The notes: generated by a model from the sequence alone, not told the origin. 9,014 nt of DNA from an uncultured Opitutia bacterium (GCA_937899295.1 CALBPO010000115.1:1-9014), one strand, 5' to 3'. Counted from the stretch's first letter, positions 1 through 7,415 are shown. Numbers and translations: made by a program.

Positions 1-168
1 ATACTTAACGAAAAAGACAATTAGTTATGCAAGCGCATGGAAACCAAAATTTAGTCATTATTATTCAGATAGCCCAGATCAAATACTGCCATCGATGACT
101 CTGCTGTTGCCTCTCGCCTAAGGACTCCCCAATTTCTAGTTTTAAACAAGATATATCAGCAAATTAAA
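1..168. other. leading region without a convincing gene
   Basis: This stretch precedes the HisN-type gene and is AT-rich near its right end. Plus-strand frame 2 stays open from position 2 to a TAA at 119-121, about 39 codons. That could be the tail of a gene starting left of the window, but a chance opening of this length is not rare and I recognise no family in it. No tRNA-like fold or long inverted repeat is visible. No good SD sequence precedes the ATG at 169; the upstream bases are AT-rich (AGCAAATTAAA). Any promoter for the next gene should lie here, but I cannot point to a convincing -35/-10 pair. Confidence 0.4.
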
Positions 169-954
169 ATGTCAGAACTCACTCGCGCACAAAAAGACGA
201 ATTTATCAAATTCATCGCATATCTCTGCGATGAAGCGTCCAAAGAGATACTGCCTCACTACGGCCCTGACATAGAGATCGAGCGGAAATCTGACGCCACC
301 CCCGTCACTCTAGCGGATCAAAATGCGGAGAAACGCATCCGTGAGATCCTCGCCGAGCGTTACCCCGAGCATGGTATCATCGGTGAAGAATACGGCCGCG
401 AGCGAGACGATGCCGACTTTGTTTGGGTGCTCGATCCGGTCGATGGCACGAAGTCTTTCATTTCTGGAGTACCACTCTTTGCCACCTTGATTGCACTCAT
501 GCATAAAGGTCGCCCCGTAATCGGAGCGATCAACCAACCAATACTCGAGCAGATGGTGATCGGTGATTGCGAGACGACGACCCTAAACGGCAAGCCTGTG
601 TTTGGGCGCGACGCCTGCCCGCTCAGCGAAGCGACACTCAGTACGACGGATCCGATCCGTAAAACATTGTGGCAAAACGAGGCTGATTGGACGGCGCTCC
701 CACCGAAGACCGCTCTCTACCGTTCTTGGGGCGATGCGGGTGGCTACATTCTACTCTGCTCGGGCTTTATCGATATCATGTGTGATCCTATGATGGAGAT
801 CTGGGACTGCGCGGCCATCCTACCCTGCCTTGAAGGTGCGGGCTTCACAGTGACCGGCTGGAATGGAGGCGACGCCTTTGAAGAGCGTTCCATCATCGCA
901 GCCAAAGCACCGCTCCACGGCGAAGTCATGGCAACCCTTTACCCCGGCAAGTAA
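169..954 (+). CDS. hisN: HisN-type histidinol-phosphatase (inositol monophosphatase family)
   Basis: This is a 261-residue metal-dependent phosphatase of the inositol monophosphatase superfamily, most like the HisN branch that removes phosphate from L-histidinol phosphate, the penultimate part of histidine synthesis. The Mg-binding motifs are all present: SDATPVTLAD (41-50), GEE (72-74), DPVDGT (89-94) and WDCAA (212-216). RSWGDAGGY (185-193) resembles the GD-x-x-GY segment typical of HisN rather than of generic inositol phosphatases. Length is normal for the family and no export signal is seen, so it should be cytosolic. The start at 169 is the first ATG giving a full N-terminal helix; it lacks a clear SD. 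No other his gene is nearby, so the gene lies outside a his operon. SulP follows 32 bp later on the same strand and may be co-transcribed, with no obvious functional link. An alternative is an inositol-phosphatase or PAP-phosphatase activity; the superfamily is certain, the exact substrate less so. Confidence 0.86.
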   Translation: MSELTRAQKDEFIKFIAYLCDEASKEILPHYGPDIEIERKSDATPVTLADQNAEKRIREILAERYPEHGIIGEEYGRERDDADFVWVLDPVDGTKSFISGVPLFATLIALMHKGRPVIGAINQPILEQMVIGDCETTTLNGKPVFGRDACPLSEATLSTTDPIRKTLWQNEADWTALPPKTALYRSWGDAGGYILLCSGFIDIMCDPMMEIWDCAAILPCLEGAGFTVTGWNGGDAFEERSIIAAKAPLHGEVMATLYPGK

Positions 955-986
955 CCGTCCTAAAATAGCTTGTAGCTTCACACGCC

Positions 987-2798
987 ATGGCCGCATTTAT
1001 CCAACACTTTAAAAACGGGTTTTACGCTGCGAGAGAATACAATACACTCAAACTCATGCCCCTACGCCAGACACTGGCGGGCTACCAAGGCGGCTACTTA
1101 AGTGGCGACCTGCGCGCCGGGCTGAATGTCGCCCTACTCGCCTTTCCTCAAGGCATGGCCTACGCATTGATCGCTGGATTACCCATCCAATACGGTATCT
1201 ATGGCTCCGCCATCGCAGCGATGGTCGCCCCGATTTTTGCAAAAAGTCACTTCATCACAGTAGGACCAACCAATGCCACATCAGTCATGCTACTGAGCGC
1301 TTTCGCTAGCCTCGGAATCGTAGGGGTGGAAAAGCTCGGCATGGTGCCATTACTCATCCTGATGGTGGGGCTCTTTGTGGTGATCGGCGCCTACTTCAAA
1401 GTTGCCAATTTGGTGCAGTACATTTCCCGCTCGGTTATTACTGGCTACATCACTGCGGCCGCCTTACTGATAATCACAAATCAGATCCCAAAGTCCCTAG
1501 GGCTAGAGATGCTGGACAAGGGAGCCACTTTTTACCAATCAGCGGTTCTAATGTTCCAATCCATCCATACTACGCATTGGGCGACGCTTGCTGTCAGTCT
1601 TTCGACCGCCTTCCTATTCTTTTTCTTAAATAAAAAATTTAAAGCACTACCAAATGTCGCGATCTGCTTGGTCGCGATATCTGCGGCCACGGAGTTAATT
1701 CTTGGGCACGAGAGCGGGATCAAATTCCTAAGCGGAATCAATGCAGCAGATTGGTCATTTCAAACGCCGAAATTTTCGTTCAATAGCATTCAATTACTCG
1801 CCAGCCCCGCGCTCGCGATCGCTCTACTTTGTATCCTCGAGGGAATCTCAATAGGCAAATCGCTGGCAGCCAAAACAGGCGGCCGTCTCGATGCCAACCA
1901 GGAGATGTTCTCCATTGGTATGGCCAACATTGCTTGCGCTTTTTTCTCAGGAATGCCCGCTTCCGGTTCGCTAACTCGCTCAACACTCAGCACAACAAGC
2001 GGCGGACGCACCGTTCTGGCAAGCTGCATCAGTGGCCTTATTGTCTTTCTCGGTGCATTTGCTTTAGGGCCGCTCACACAATACATCCCACAATGCACAC
2101 TAGCTGTCCTAGTTATCGCAATCGGCATTTCGCTTATTAACAAACATGCCATCCGTGTTGTGACCTTTTCGACAAAGTCCGATGCAGCCGTCTTTGTCGC
2201 GACCTTTGTAAGTGGCCTTTTTATGCCACTCAACACTGCTATCTATGTGGGTGTGGGCACCTCGATCATCCTCTTCCTCAAAAAAGTGGCCCGCCCCGAG
2301 ATGGTTGAATACACTTTCAACAAAGAAGGCCAGCTGGCTGAGATGGATAAGCCCGAGCAGCGATCCGTTCCCCAAGTTTCTATCGTCCACGTGGAGGGCG
2401 AACTCTTTTTCGGCGCGGCGGATCTATTTCACGATCAAATGCGCCGCATATGCGAAGAGCCCAATCTCAAGATCGTCGTTCTTAAAATGCGCAACGCGCA
2501 TAATCTCGACGCCACGGGTGTGATGGCGCTCGAAGAGCTGTTGCTCTACATGGGTGAGAAAGGTCGCTATCTTATCTTGAGCGAGGTAAAGGCTGACATG
2601 ATACGCGTGCTGAAAAACTCAGGCATTTATGAACAGATTGAGGAACGCAATATCTTTACCGACGAACCGAGCAATCCCACGATGTCGACCGCCAAGGCAC
2701 TGAAACGGGCTAAAGATCATCTTGGGGACACGCAGGCCGATGTGTCGATTTACGTCGACCGCATGCGAGATAAAACGAAGCAAGGCGAGCGCCCTTAG
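987..2798 (+). CDS. SulP family anion permease with STAS domain
   Basis: This 603-residue inner-membrane transporter belongs to the SulP/SLC26 family, which moves sulfate, bicarbonate or other anions. Hydrophobic segments fill roughly residues 40-435. The family signature lies near 52-75 (AFPQGMAYALIAGLPIQYG), and the conserved CILEGISIGKSLAAKTGGR stretch covers 282-300. ASGSLTRS (325-332) is the usual small-residue loop. A cytoplasmic STAS domain follows at about 462-557, with NLDATG (506-511) at the position where regulatory STAS domains carry DSSG, so the phosphorylatable serine is replaced. Roughly 45 charged residues trail behind the STAS domain. The start at 987 gives a normal N-terminus, with no SD visible. 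The gene lies 32 bp after hisN and converges on metW. Sulfate uptake would fit the neighbouring methionine genes, but substrate cannot be read from sequence and marine SulP proteins are often bicarbonate transporters, so I give no symbol. Confidence 0.9.
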   Translation: MAAFIQHFKNGFYAAREYNTLKLMPLRQTLAGYQGGYLSGDLRAGLNVALLAFPQGMAYALIAGLPIQYGIYGSAIAAMVAPIFAKSHFITVGPTNATSVMLLSAFASLGIVGVEKLGMVPLLILMVGLFVVIGAYFKVANLVQYISRSVITGYITAAALLIITNQIPKSLGLEMLDKGATFYQSAVLMFQSIHTTHWATLAVSLSTAFLFFFLNKKFKALPNVAICLVAISAATELILGHESGIKFLSGINAADWSFQTPKFSFNSIQLLASPALAIALLCILEGISIGKSLAAKTGGRLDANQEMFSIGMANIACAFFSGMPASGSLTRSTLSTTSGGRTVLASCISGLIVFLGAFALGPLTQYIPQCTLAVLVIAIGISLINKHAIRVVTFSTKSDAAVFVATFVSGLFMPLNTAIYVGVGTSIILFLKKVARPEMVEYTFNKEGQLAEMDKPEQRSVPQVSIVHVEGELFFGAADLFHDQMRRICEEPNLKIVVLKMRNAHNLDATGVMALEELLLYMGEKGRYLILSEVKADMIRVLKNSGIYEQIEERNIFTDEPSNPTMSTAKALKRAKDHLGDTQADVSIYVDRMRDKTKQGERP

Positions 2799-2874
2799 TA
2801 GCGAAAGTGCTGTCCCTAGGCTGATCAAATCGACGCCGTATGTGGTCAGACCCAGTCGTTGCAAGCAGTCGCTA
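2799..2874. repeat. imperfect stem-loop in the convergent gap
   Basis: The gap between SulP and metW holds nested inverted sequences. TAGCGA (2799-2804) pairs with TCGCTA (2869-2874), and inside them GGCTGATC (2819-2826) pairs with GGTCAGACC (2844-2852) through eight base pairs, one of them G-T, with one bulged A. The loop of the inner stem is 17 nt. Neither strand has a T-run directly after the hairpin; a T-rich stretch on the plus strand appears only at about 2909-2921. It may help to separate the two converging transcripts, but it is not a textbook intrinsic terminator. The function is unproven. Confidence 0.35.
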
Positions 2875-2927
2875 TCGTAAAAACAGCCGATCACCTTTAT
2901 GTTTCTGCGTTTTGTCTTTTCTTACTA

Positions 2928-3539
2928 TCAATCAATAGAGGATAAATCATAGATCGCATATCCTGCCAATAGATTGGGAAAAACTGAGCATTCACTGCGC
3001 CAATCGCCAGCAAGGAATGCTCGGTTCTCAATAACCAGCTTACGGGCATTGCAATACTCCTCGAACTCGTTCACTGAAAACGAATTAGTCGGCTGAGTTT
3101 CGTACCAAGGTTTCGGATACACTTCGTTTATCACACGGCGGCCTTTGAAGAGTGTGCATAATCGATTCACCCAGAAGCCCTTATTGACAAAGCCAACGGT
3201 CACCTGTTTTCCAACTCGCAAGCCTTCTGCCAGTATTGTACCCGCATCGTCGAGCTGCTCCACAGTGCGACTAAAGATGACACGGTCGAATGCACCATCC
3301 GGAAAAGTCGCCAAAATAGTACGAGCATCACCCTGATAAGCAGGCACACTACGTTTCACACAGCTAAGAATCTTATCAAAATCGATATCCACACCCACGC
3401 CATAGATCGACTTCTTCTGCTTGAGATACTCCAGCAGCACACCGCGGCCACAGCCGAGGTCGAGCACGCGCTCGCCGGGCTCCACCCACTGGGCGATCAC
3501 CTGAAAATCAGCTAGGCGTTTTTTATCGATGGGACTCAT
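2928..3539 (-). CDS. metW: MetW, methionine biosynthesis methyltransferase-like protein
   Basis: This 203-residue cytosolic protein has a class I SAM-dependent methyltransferase fold and matches the MetW family, which is almost always found beside metX. The SAM-binding glycine loop DLGCGRG is at 27-33, the acidic residue ending the second strand is in GVDID (49-53), GDAR (70-73) follows, and FDRVIFSRTVEQL (84-96) is the MetW version of motif IV/V. MetW has been described as a partner that modulates MetX; its own methyl acceptor, if any, is unclear. The ATG at 3539 was chosen because the family begins with a short MSP-I-D-KKRLADF-like segment. A longer reading from 3644 would run back through metX in another frame and add 35 non-homologous residues. 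The start lies 4 nt after the metX stop with no SD, so translation is probably coupled to metX. Confidence 0.9.
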   Translation of the reverse strand: MSPIDKKRLADFQVIAQWVEPGERVLDLGCGRGVLLEYLKQKKSIYGVGVDIDFDKILSCVKRSVPAYQGDARTILATFPDGAFDRVIFSRTVEQLDDAGTILAEGLRVGKQVTVGFVNKGFWVNRLCTLFKGRRVINEVYPKPWYETQPTNSFSVNEFEEYCNARKLVIENRAFLAGDWRSECSVFPNLLAGYAIYDLSSID

Positions 3540-3543
3540 ACGA

Positions 3544-4683
3544 TTAGCGTGTAAGAAAACGATGGATGAGTTCGTAGAGCTTGGGCGCTCGAACAAGGAA
3601 GGAGTCATGGCCAAAGTCCATCGCGAGTTCGGCGTAGGTGGCATCTTTACCTAAGCGCAGGAGTGCCTCGACCACCTCACGATTGCCATGAGGCGGGTAG
3701 AGCCAGTCTGAAGTAAAACCGATAACTAGACCCGGGGACGTCACCGCACTGAGTGTCGCATCTAATGACTCCGGACTGTGCAAATCGAAACGATCCAGAG
3801 CTTTGGTCAGATAAAGATAAGTATTGGCATCGAATCGTGAAACGAAACTCGCGCCCTGATAGCGCAGGTAACTCTCCACTTCAAATTCGACATCGAAATG
3901 CTCTTTGGATTCGTCGCCGGAGCGTCTCTTGCGTCCAAATTTACTTTCCATTCCAACATCGGAAAGATAGGTAATGTGTGCCATCATCCGTGCCACGGCT
4001 AGACCTTGATCCGGGCCGTGCTCAGGATCGTAATCGCCCTGCTTCCATGCAGGGTCGGCAATAATGGCTTGGCGACCAGTGTCGTTAAAAGCAATGGCTT
4101 GCGCAGTATGACGCGCACCTGAGGCCAGCGCGATATAGCGTCCCAGTCGCTCGGGGAAGTCGATTGCCCATTGTAGCGTCTGCATGCCGCCCATACTGCC
4201 ACCGATGACTGCGTGGAGACGGTCGATACCGAAGTCCTCAATTAGAAGCGACTGCGCTTTTACCATATCTTGCACAGTGAGTTTTGGGAAATCGAGCTTA
4301 TAGGCCTTGCCCGTTTGCGGGTTAATCGAACCGGGACCAGTCGAACCCTGGCAGCCGCCGAGCACATTGGAACATATCACAAAATAGCGGGTGGTATCGA
4401 TGGGCTTTCCAGGACCAACCATAAAGTTCCACCAGCCTTGCTTGCGCTCTTCGATACCATGGACGCCAGCGCAGTGGTGATCGCCGCTGAGAGCATGACA
4501 GATCAGGATAGCGTTGTCCTTGGTCGCATTAAGATGTCCGTAAGTCTCATAGCGGAGTGTCAGCTCAGGGAGCTTGCCCCCCGAGACGAATTTGAACGGC
4601 TCTTTGGAAACAAAATCCTGATACTCGACGAATCCGACTTCTCCCTCCTCGGAAATGATCGGTGCTTGTTCGGAATCATTCAT
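3544..4683 (-). CDS. metX: MetX, homoserine O-acyltransferase
   Basis: This 379-residue alpha/beta-hydrolase enzyme transfers an acyl group from acyl-CoA to the hydroxyl of L-homoserine, the committed step of methionine synthesis, in the cytosol. The nucleophile elbow GGSMGGMQ (161-168) places the catalytic Ser at 163. FTSDWLYPP (323-331) supplies Asp326 and DFGHDSFL (356-363) supplies His359, completing the triad. NVLGGCQGSTGP (106-117) is the conserved oxyanion and substrate loop. Length is normal for the family and nothing is missing. The family includes acetyl-CoA and succinyl-CoA users and bacterial members beside metW have been shown to use either, so acetyl versus succinyl specificity is left open. 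The gene heads a metX-metW pair with a 4-nt gap. The start at 4683 has only a weak AAGA-like SD. The 130 bp before it probably hold the promoter. Confidence 0.94.
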   Translation of the reverse strand: MNDSEQAPIISEEGEVGFVEYQDFVSKEPFKFVSGGKLPELTLRYETYGHLNATKDNAILICHALSGDHHCAGVHGIEERKQGWWNFMVGPGKPIDTTRYFVICSNVLGGCQGSTGPGSINPQTGKAYKLDFPKLTVQDMVKAQSLLIEDFGIDRLHAVIGGSMGGMQTLQWAIDFPERLGRYIALASGARHTAQAIAFNDTGRQAIIADPAWKQGDYDPEHGPDQGLAVARMMAHITYLSDVGMESKFGRKRRSGDESKEHFDVEFEVESYLRYQGASFVSRFDANTYLYLTKALDRFDLHSPESLDATLSAVTSPGLVIGFTSDWLYPPHGNREVVEALLRLGKDATYAELAMDFGHDSFLVRAPKLYELIHRFLTR

Positions 4684-4813
4684 GAAAGTATTTTCTTACG
4701 CCAGATAGCGGTATAGTGAGTGCGAAAGCAAATCCAGTTAAAAAGGAGTCATGACTACTTCTGCCTCCATATATAACTTGCTTAGCATGATCCAATGGCG
4801 CCTCAAATCACCA
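4684..4813 (-). promoter_or_regulatory. probable metX promoter region with a 10-bp palindrome
   Basis: This gap lies between the protease stop and the metX start, both on the minus strand. Read on the minus strand it has TTGGAT, a 16-nt spacer and TATATG (within about 4767-4794) as a passable sigma-70-like pair. Just downstream, between that site and metX, is the perfect palindrome AGTCATGACT (4747-4756), a plausible operator. It is not the AGACGTCT-type met box of MetJ, and I see no SAM-riboswitch core. The promoter call rests on hexamer resemblance only. Confidence 0.35.
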
Positions 4814-6415
4814 CTACTTGGCTAAACGAAAGGTCACGGCCTTCAGATTGTTATCAAGGCGGATATCGTCTTCGACCTTCTTGGGCATGACGTGAGCGGC
4901 GAGGCTGAGCGTTGCGTCACTGTCCAGTGAAGGGATCTGAGTAAATACTTTACGCGTGGTCGTCTGTCCAGGTCCAAGAGAACCAAGGATGAAGCTGATG
5001 GGCTCGGCCTCACCAACGAAGATTTCGAGCTGAGCATCACTGAACCACTTGGTGCCACGATTCTGGACGGTGACTTCAATCGGCATAGTGTTACCAGGCT
5101 GGGCATCGGGCTGGAGGTAAATGTCGGCTAGCGCGACGTCGAGTAGATTAGGCGTGGCGCGCTCGCGTAAGCGATCCCAATCAACGAGGCCAGCACCGTA
5201 GACTGGGTCAGCGCTAGGCGGGCCTTGGTCGTTGAGGTAGCGCTTGAGGGCCTCTACCGCTTGTTTGGGCGACAATGCGTCATCACCAGAGATAAGCGAA
5301 GCGAGCGTACCGCTCACAAAGGGCGCGGCAGCAGAGGTGCCGGAAAATAGTGTGGTGCCTTTGTCTTCTTTAGCTGTTAGAACGCCGACGCCGGGTGCGG
5401 CAAAGTCAATTTCCTTTGATTGATTTGAAAAGAGCGCATGTTGCCCACCCGCATCCACTGCGGTCACGGCAAGCACTTGCGGATAGGCTGCTGGATATGG
5501 CATCCGGTTGTAGCCGTCATTACCCGCGGCAGCGACCATGATGACACCGCGATCGTCGGCATATTTGACGGCTTGGCGAAGCAGCGGCGCATCCTGGTAG
5601 ACACCGAGGCTCATATTAATAATCTGCACGCCGAGATCGACCGCTTGCACGATACCCTGGGCCACATCGTAGCTTTTGCCCAAGCCTTCATCATCCAGCA
5701 CACGAATAACAAATAGCTCGGCAGCAGGGGCAATGCCTTCGCTACCGGTTATAATTGAGGCAACCGAAGTGCCATGCGACGCGCCAGGCCCCGCGACGCC
5801 ACCACCAGCTAAATCGATGTGCGCGATATAAATATCATCAAACTGTGAGTGCGCTTGGATGCCCGAATCGAGAATGGCCACAATAACTCCTTCGCCCTGC
5901 CCGGCGACGATGCCACCTGTAATAGCACGGGCAGAGAGACCATAATGGCGAAGATTGGCGAGCGCTTCGGGATCAATTTCGACGGGCGGCAAGGGGCGCT
6001 CTATTCGGTAAGAGTAGCTAGCACGGGCAGCGGACTGAGCTAAATTTGCCTGGAGCAAAGCGCGCTCAGGAATACGCAGGGCGAGGAGCTCATCGATCTG
6101 TCCGAGTGGCGCGATACCCGCATTGGTGAGCGCCTTGAGGTAAGCGAGGTAGTCTTGGCGGCTGTCAAAGTGGAAAACTAGTTCGCCCGGGATTGCATTG
6201 CTTGGATAGGCGAGGTCTTGGATACCAATTTGATCATTCGACCTAACAGGGAAATCGGAATCCACTTGTGCCGCCAGGTCACTCGCCTCAAGTTCTATTT
6301 TGGCATCCGCCTCTGAAAAGAAAGATAAAGAGCGCTCAGTCGAAAGAAAAAAGCCGATCAGCGCCCCAAAAAGAGCTAGACCTAAGAGTATCCAAGGCAA
6401 ACGGTGGGATTTCAT
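4814..6415 (-). CDS. membrane-anchored subtilisin-like serine protease (S8) with CARDB-like domain
   Basis: This 533-residue exported protease has all catalytic residues of the S8 subtilase family: Asp183 in VAILDSGI, His214 in SHGTSVAS, oxyanion Asn299 in AAAGND and nucleophile Ser361 in FSGTSAAAPF. The N-terminus (MKSHR, then a hydrophobic stretch at about 7-24) is a signal peptide or uncleaved anchor; no lipobox cysteine is seen. Residues about 72-140 (starting PGELVFHFDS) look like the inhibitory propeptide of fervidolysin-type subtilases. The peptidase domain spans about 172-415. Residues about 424-531 form a beta-rich CARDB-like domain, with VTVQNRGT (448-455), LGSLGPGQT (477-485) and the closing DNN (521-523), a cell-adhesion or substrate-presenting module. 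The likely place of action is the periplasm or cell surface. It precedes metX by 130 bp on the same strand without obvious functional connection. The start at 6415 has a weak AAGAGA SD. The substrate is unknown. Confidence 0.9.
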   Translation of the reverse strand: MKSHRLPWILLGLALFGALIGFFLSTERSLSFFSEADAKIELEASDLAAQVDSDFPVRSNDQIGIQDLAYPSNAIPGELVFHFDSRQDYLAYLKALTNAGIAPLGQIDELLALRIPERALLQANLAQSAARASYSYRIERPLPPVEIDPEALANLRHYGLSARAITGGIVAGQGEGVIVAILDSGIQAHSQFDDIYIAHIDLAGGGVAGPGASHGTSVASIITGSEGIAPAAELFVIRVLDDEGLGKSYDVAQGIVQAVDLGVQIINMSLGVYQDAPLLRQAVKYADDRGVIMVAAAGNDGYNRMPYPAAYPQVLAVTAVDAGGQHALFSNQSKEIDFAAPGVGVLTAKEDKGTTLFSGTSAAAPFVSGTLASLISGDDALSPKQAVEALKRYLNDQGPPSADPVYGAGLVDWDRLRERATPNLLDVALADIYLQPDAQPGNTMPIEVTVQNRGTKWFSDAQLEIFVGEAEPISFILGSLGPGQTTTRKVFTQIPSLDSDATLSLAAHVMPKKVEDDIRLDNNLKAVTFRLAK

Positions 6416-6474
6416 GGTCTCTTTTTACTAGACTCCATCCCGAGAAAGACAACCGTCTTTATACATAACAAAAG
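6416..6474. promoter_or_regulatory. divergent promoter gap with shared AT-rich core
   Basis: Only 59 bp separate the minus-strand protease from the plus-strand GATase-lipB-lipA genes, so promoters for both directions are expected here or inside the flanking genes. The stretch TTTATACATAAC (about 6458-6469) offers TATACA on the plus strand and TATAAA on the minus strand as -10-like hexamers. No convincing -35 box accompanies either. The plus-strand -10 candidate is very close to the ATG at 6475, implying a nearly leaderless message if it is real. Confidence 0.25.
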
Positions 6475-6759
6475 ATGCGAATCTTATGCCTACAACATTT
6501 ATCGTTTGAGGAGCCTGCCGCACTGGCAGACTGGGCACAAACCCGTGGGCACCCTCTCCGTAGCCACCCGCTCTACGAGGACGAGGTACTGCCAAGCATC
6601 GAAGACTTCGACTGCCTTTTTATCATGGGTGGCCCCATGAATATCTACGAACAGGCCAAGTATTCTTGGCTTGCACCAGAAAAGGCGCTCATCCGCGAGG
6701 CGATTGCGTGGGGCAAATACGTCATCGGTATCTGCCTCGGAGGACAACTGATCGTATGA
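6475..6759 (+). pseudogene. truncated class I glutamine amidotransferase, N-terminal part only
   Basis: This 94-residue reading frame begins like a stand-alone type 1 glutamine amidotransferase: MRILCLQH at the start, then FIMGGPMNIYE (49-59), SWLAPEK (64-70), and the nucleophile elbow GICLGGQL (85-92) with Cys87. The family is usually about 230-240 residues. Here the frame stops three residues after the elbow, so the half holding the catalytic His and Glu is missing. The frame after the TGA meets another stop within about nine codons and shows no amidotransferase sequence, so this is not a simple frameshift. The end coincides with the start of lipB, giving an ATGA overlap. It cannot be an active amidotransferase alone. 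It is either a deletion relic or a short frame kept as a translated leader for lipB. The upstream half is clean, with no internal stops, so the event is recent or the frame is under selection. Confidence 0.75.
6739..6744 (+). promoter_or_regulatory. lipB ribosome binding site inside the GATase relic
   Basis: GGAGGA is the best SD sequence in the window. It lies 11-12 nt before the lipB ATG at 6756, a little far but usable. It overlaps the glycine codons of the nucleophile elbow of the truncated amidotransferase, so coding sequence of the relic supplies the lipB ribosome binding site. With the ATGA overlap this predicts translational coupling. It also supports 6756, not 6666, as the lipB start. 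Confidence 0.5.
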
Positions 6760-7415
6760 CTAATTCGATCACAGAAATCGAAGTAATCGACTGGGAGCAA
6801 ACCGACTACGCCGACGCTTTCGAGCAGCAAAAGTTACGCGTCGAACAACGTCGAACGAGCGAGTGCGGCGACGCTCTTATTTTCACCGAGCACACACCTG
6901 TCTACACCATGGGCATGCGCAAAGACTCAGAACAGCACCTACTTTGGACTGAAGCCGAGTGTTCCCGGCAGGGCATCGCTGTCCTCAAATCAAACCGAGG
7001 GGGCGACATCACCTATCACGGACCCGGTCAAATCGTAGGCTACCCCATCCTCTCGCTCGCGCACCGCAAAGATCTCCATGCCTACCTGCGCGATCTCGAA
7101 GAGGTGGTCATCCGCACCCTCGCCACTTACGGCTTGGCCGCCGCCCGCCGCAAAGCTCACACTGGTATCTGGCTAAACAATGAACGGAAGATCTGCGCCA
7201 TCGGCGTAGCCGTGCGCTCATGGATCACCTACCACGGCTTCGCACTCAACGTTTGCCCTGACATGGCACACTTTGATGGTATTGTGCCCTGTGGGATTAG
7301 TGACGGTAGCGTGACCTCACTTACTAATGAGCTAGACGAGGCCGTCGACATAGCAGAGCTAAAAGCGCGATTAGCAGTTGAATTTAAGCAAGTTTTTAGG
7401 AACAGTCCTCAATAA
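6756..7415 (+). CDS. lipB: LipB, octanoyl-ACP:protein N-octanoyltransferase
   Basis: LipB moves the octanoyl chain from acyl carrier protein to a lysine of lipoyl-domain proteins such as the pyruvate and 2-oxoglutarate dehydrogenase E2 subunits and GcvH, in the cytosol. The 219-residue protein has the family signature RGGDITYHGPGQIVGYP (81-97), the conserved Lys145 in ERKICAIGV and the acyl-thioester Cys179 in GIVPCGIS. Length is normal for the family. The ATG at 6756 was chosen because the LipB homology begins at ITEIEVIDW. A longer frame from 6666 would read through the amidotransferase relic in the wrong frame. The stop is 1 nt from the lipA ATG, so the two genes form a tight operon supplying consecutive steps. 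It overlaps the relic by 4 nt. Confidence 0.96.
   Translation: MTNSITEIEVIDWEQTDYADAFEQQKLRVEQRRTSECGDALIFTEHTPVYTMGMRKDSEQHLLWTEAECSRQGIAVLKSNRGGDITYHGPGQIVGYPILSLAHRKDLHAYLRDLEEVVIRTLATYGLAAARRKAHTGIWLNNERKICAIGVAVRSWITYHGFALNVCPDMAHFDGIVPCGISDGSVTSLTNELDEAVDIAELKARLAVEFKQVFRNSPQ

Noticed and set aside
3..30. ACTTAAC followed by GTTATGC, resembling attC core ends
   Set aside because: Only 28 nt in total, with no L''/L' stem between them; known attC sites need roughly 55 nt or more.
2..121. Open plus-strand frame at the left edge that could be the tail of an upstream gene
   Set aside because: About 39 codons without a recognisable motif; an opening of this length is expected by chance often enough that I do not call a gene.
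2866..2873. CAGTCGCT shared with the attC left arm (8457-8464), suggesting a second attC-like site
   Set aside because: An 8-nt match alone; the surrounding sequence lacks AAC and GTT cores in the right order and spacing.
3540..3644. Upstream-extended start of metW
   Set aside because: The extra 35 residues come from metX sequence read in another frame and do not match the MetW N-terminus.
4270..4716. 148-codon plus-strand ORF antisense to metX
   Set aside because: It lies within the strongly supported metX gene and has no family resemblance; it is a frame shadow.
4757..4813. Possible SAM-II-like riboswitch before metX (TGATTTGA and GCTAAGC on the minus strand)
   Set aside because: The two fragments do not sit in the required stem and pseudoknot arrangement, and the conserved A-rich end is missing.
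4751..4825. Small plus-strand ORF of 24 codons after AAGGAG in the metX promoter gap
   Set aside because: The SD-to-ATG distance is only 2 nt, the frame overlaps the protease 3' end on the other strand, and the peptide has no recognisable features.
6666..6755. Upstream-extended start of lipB
   Set aside because: The extra 30 residues are the amidotransferase relic read out of frame; homology starts after the ATG at 6756.
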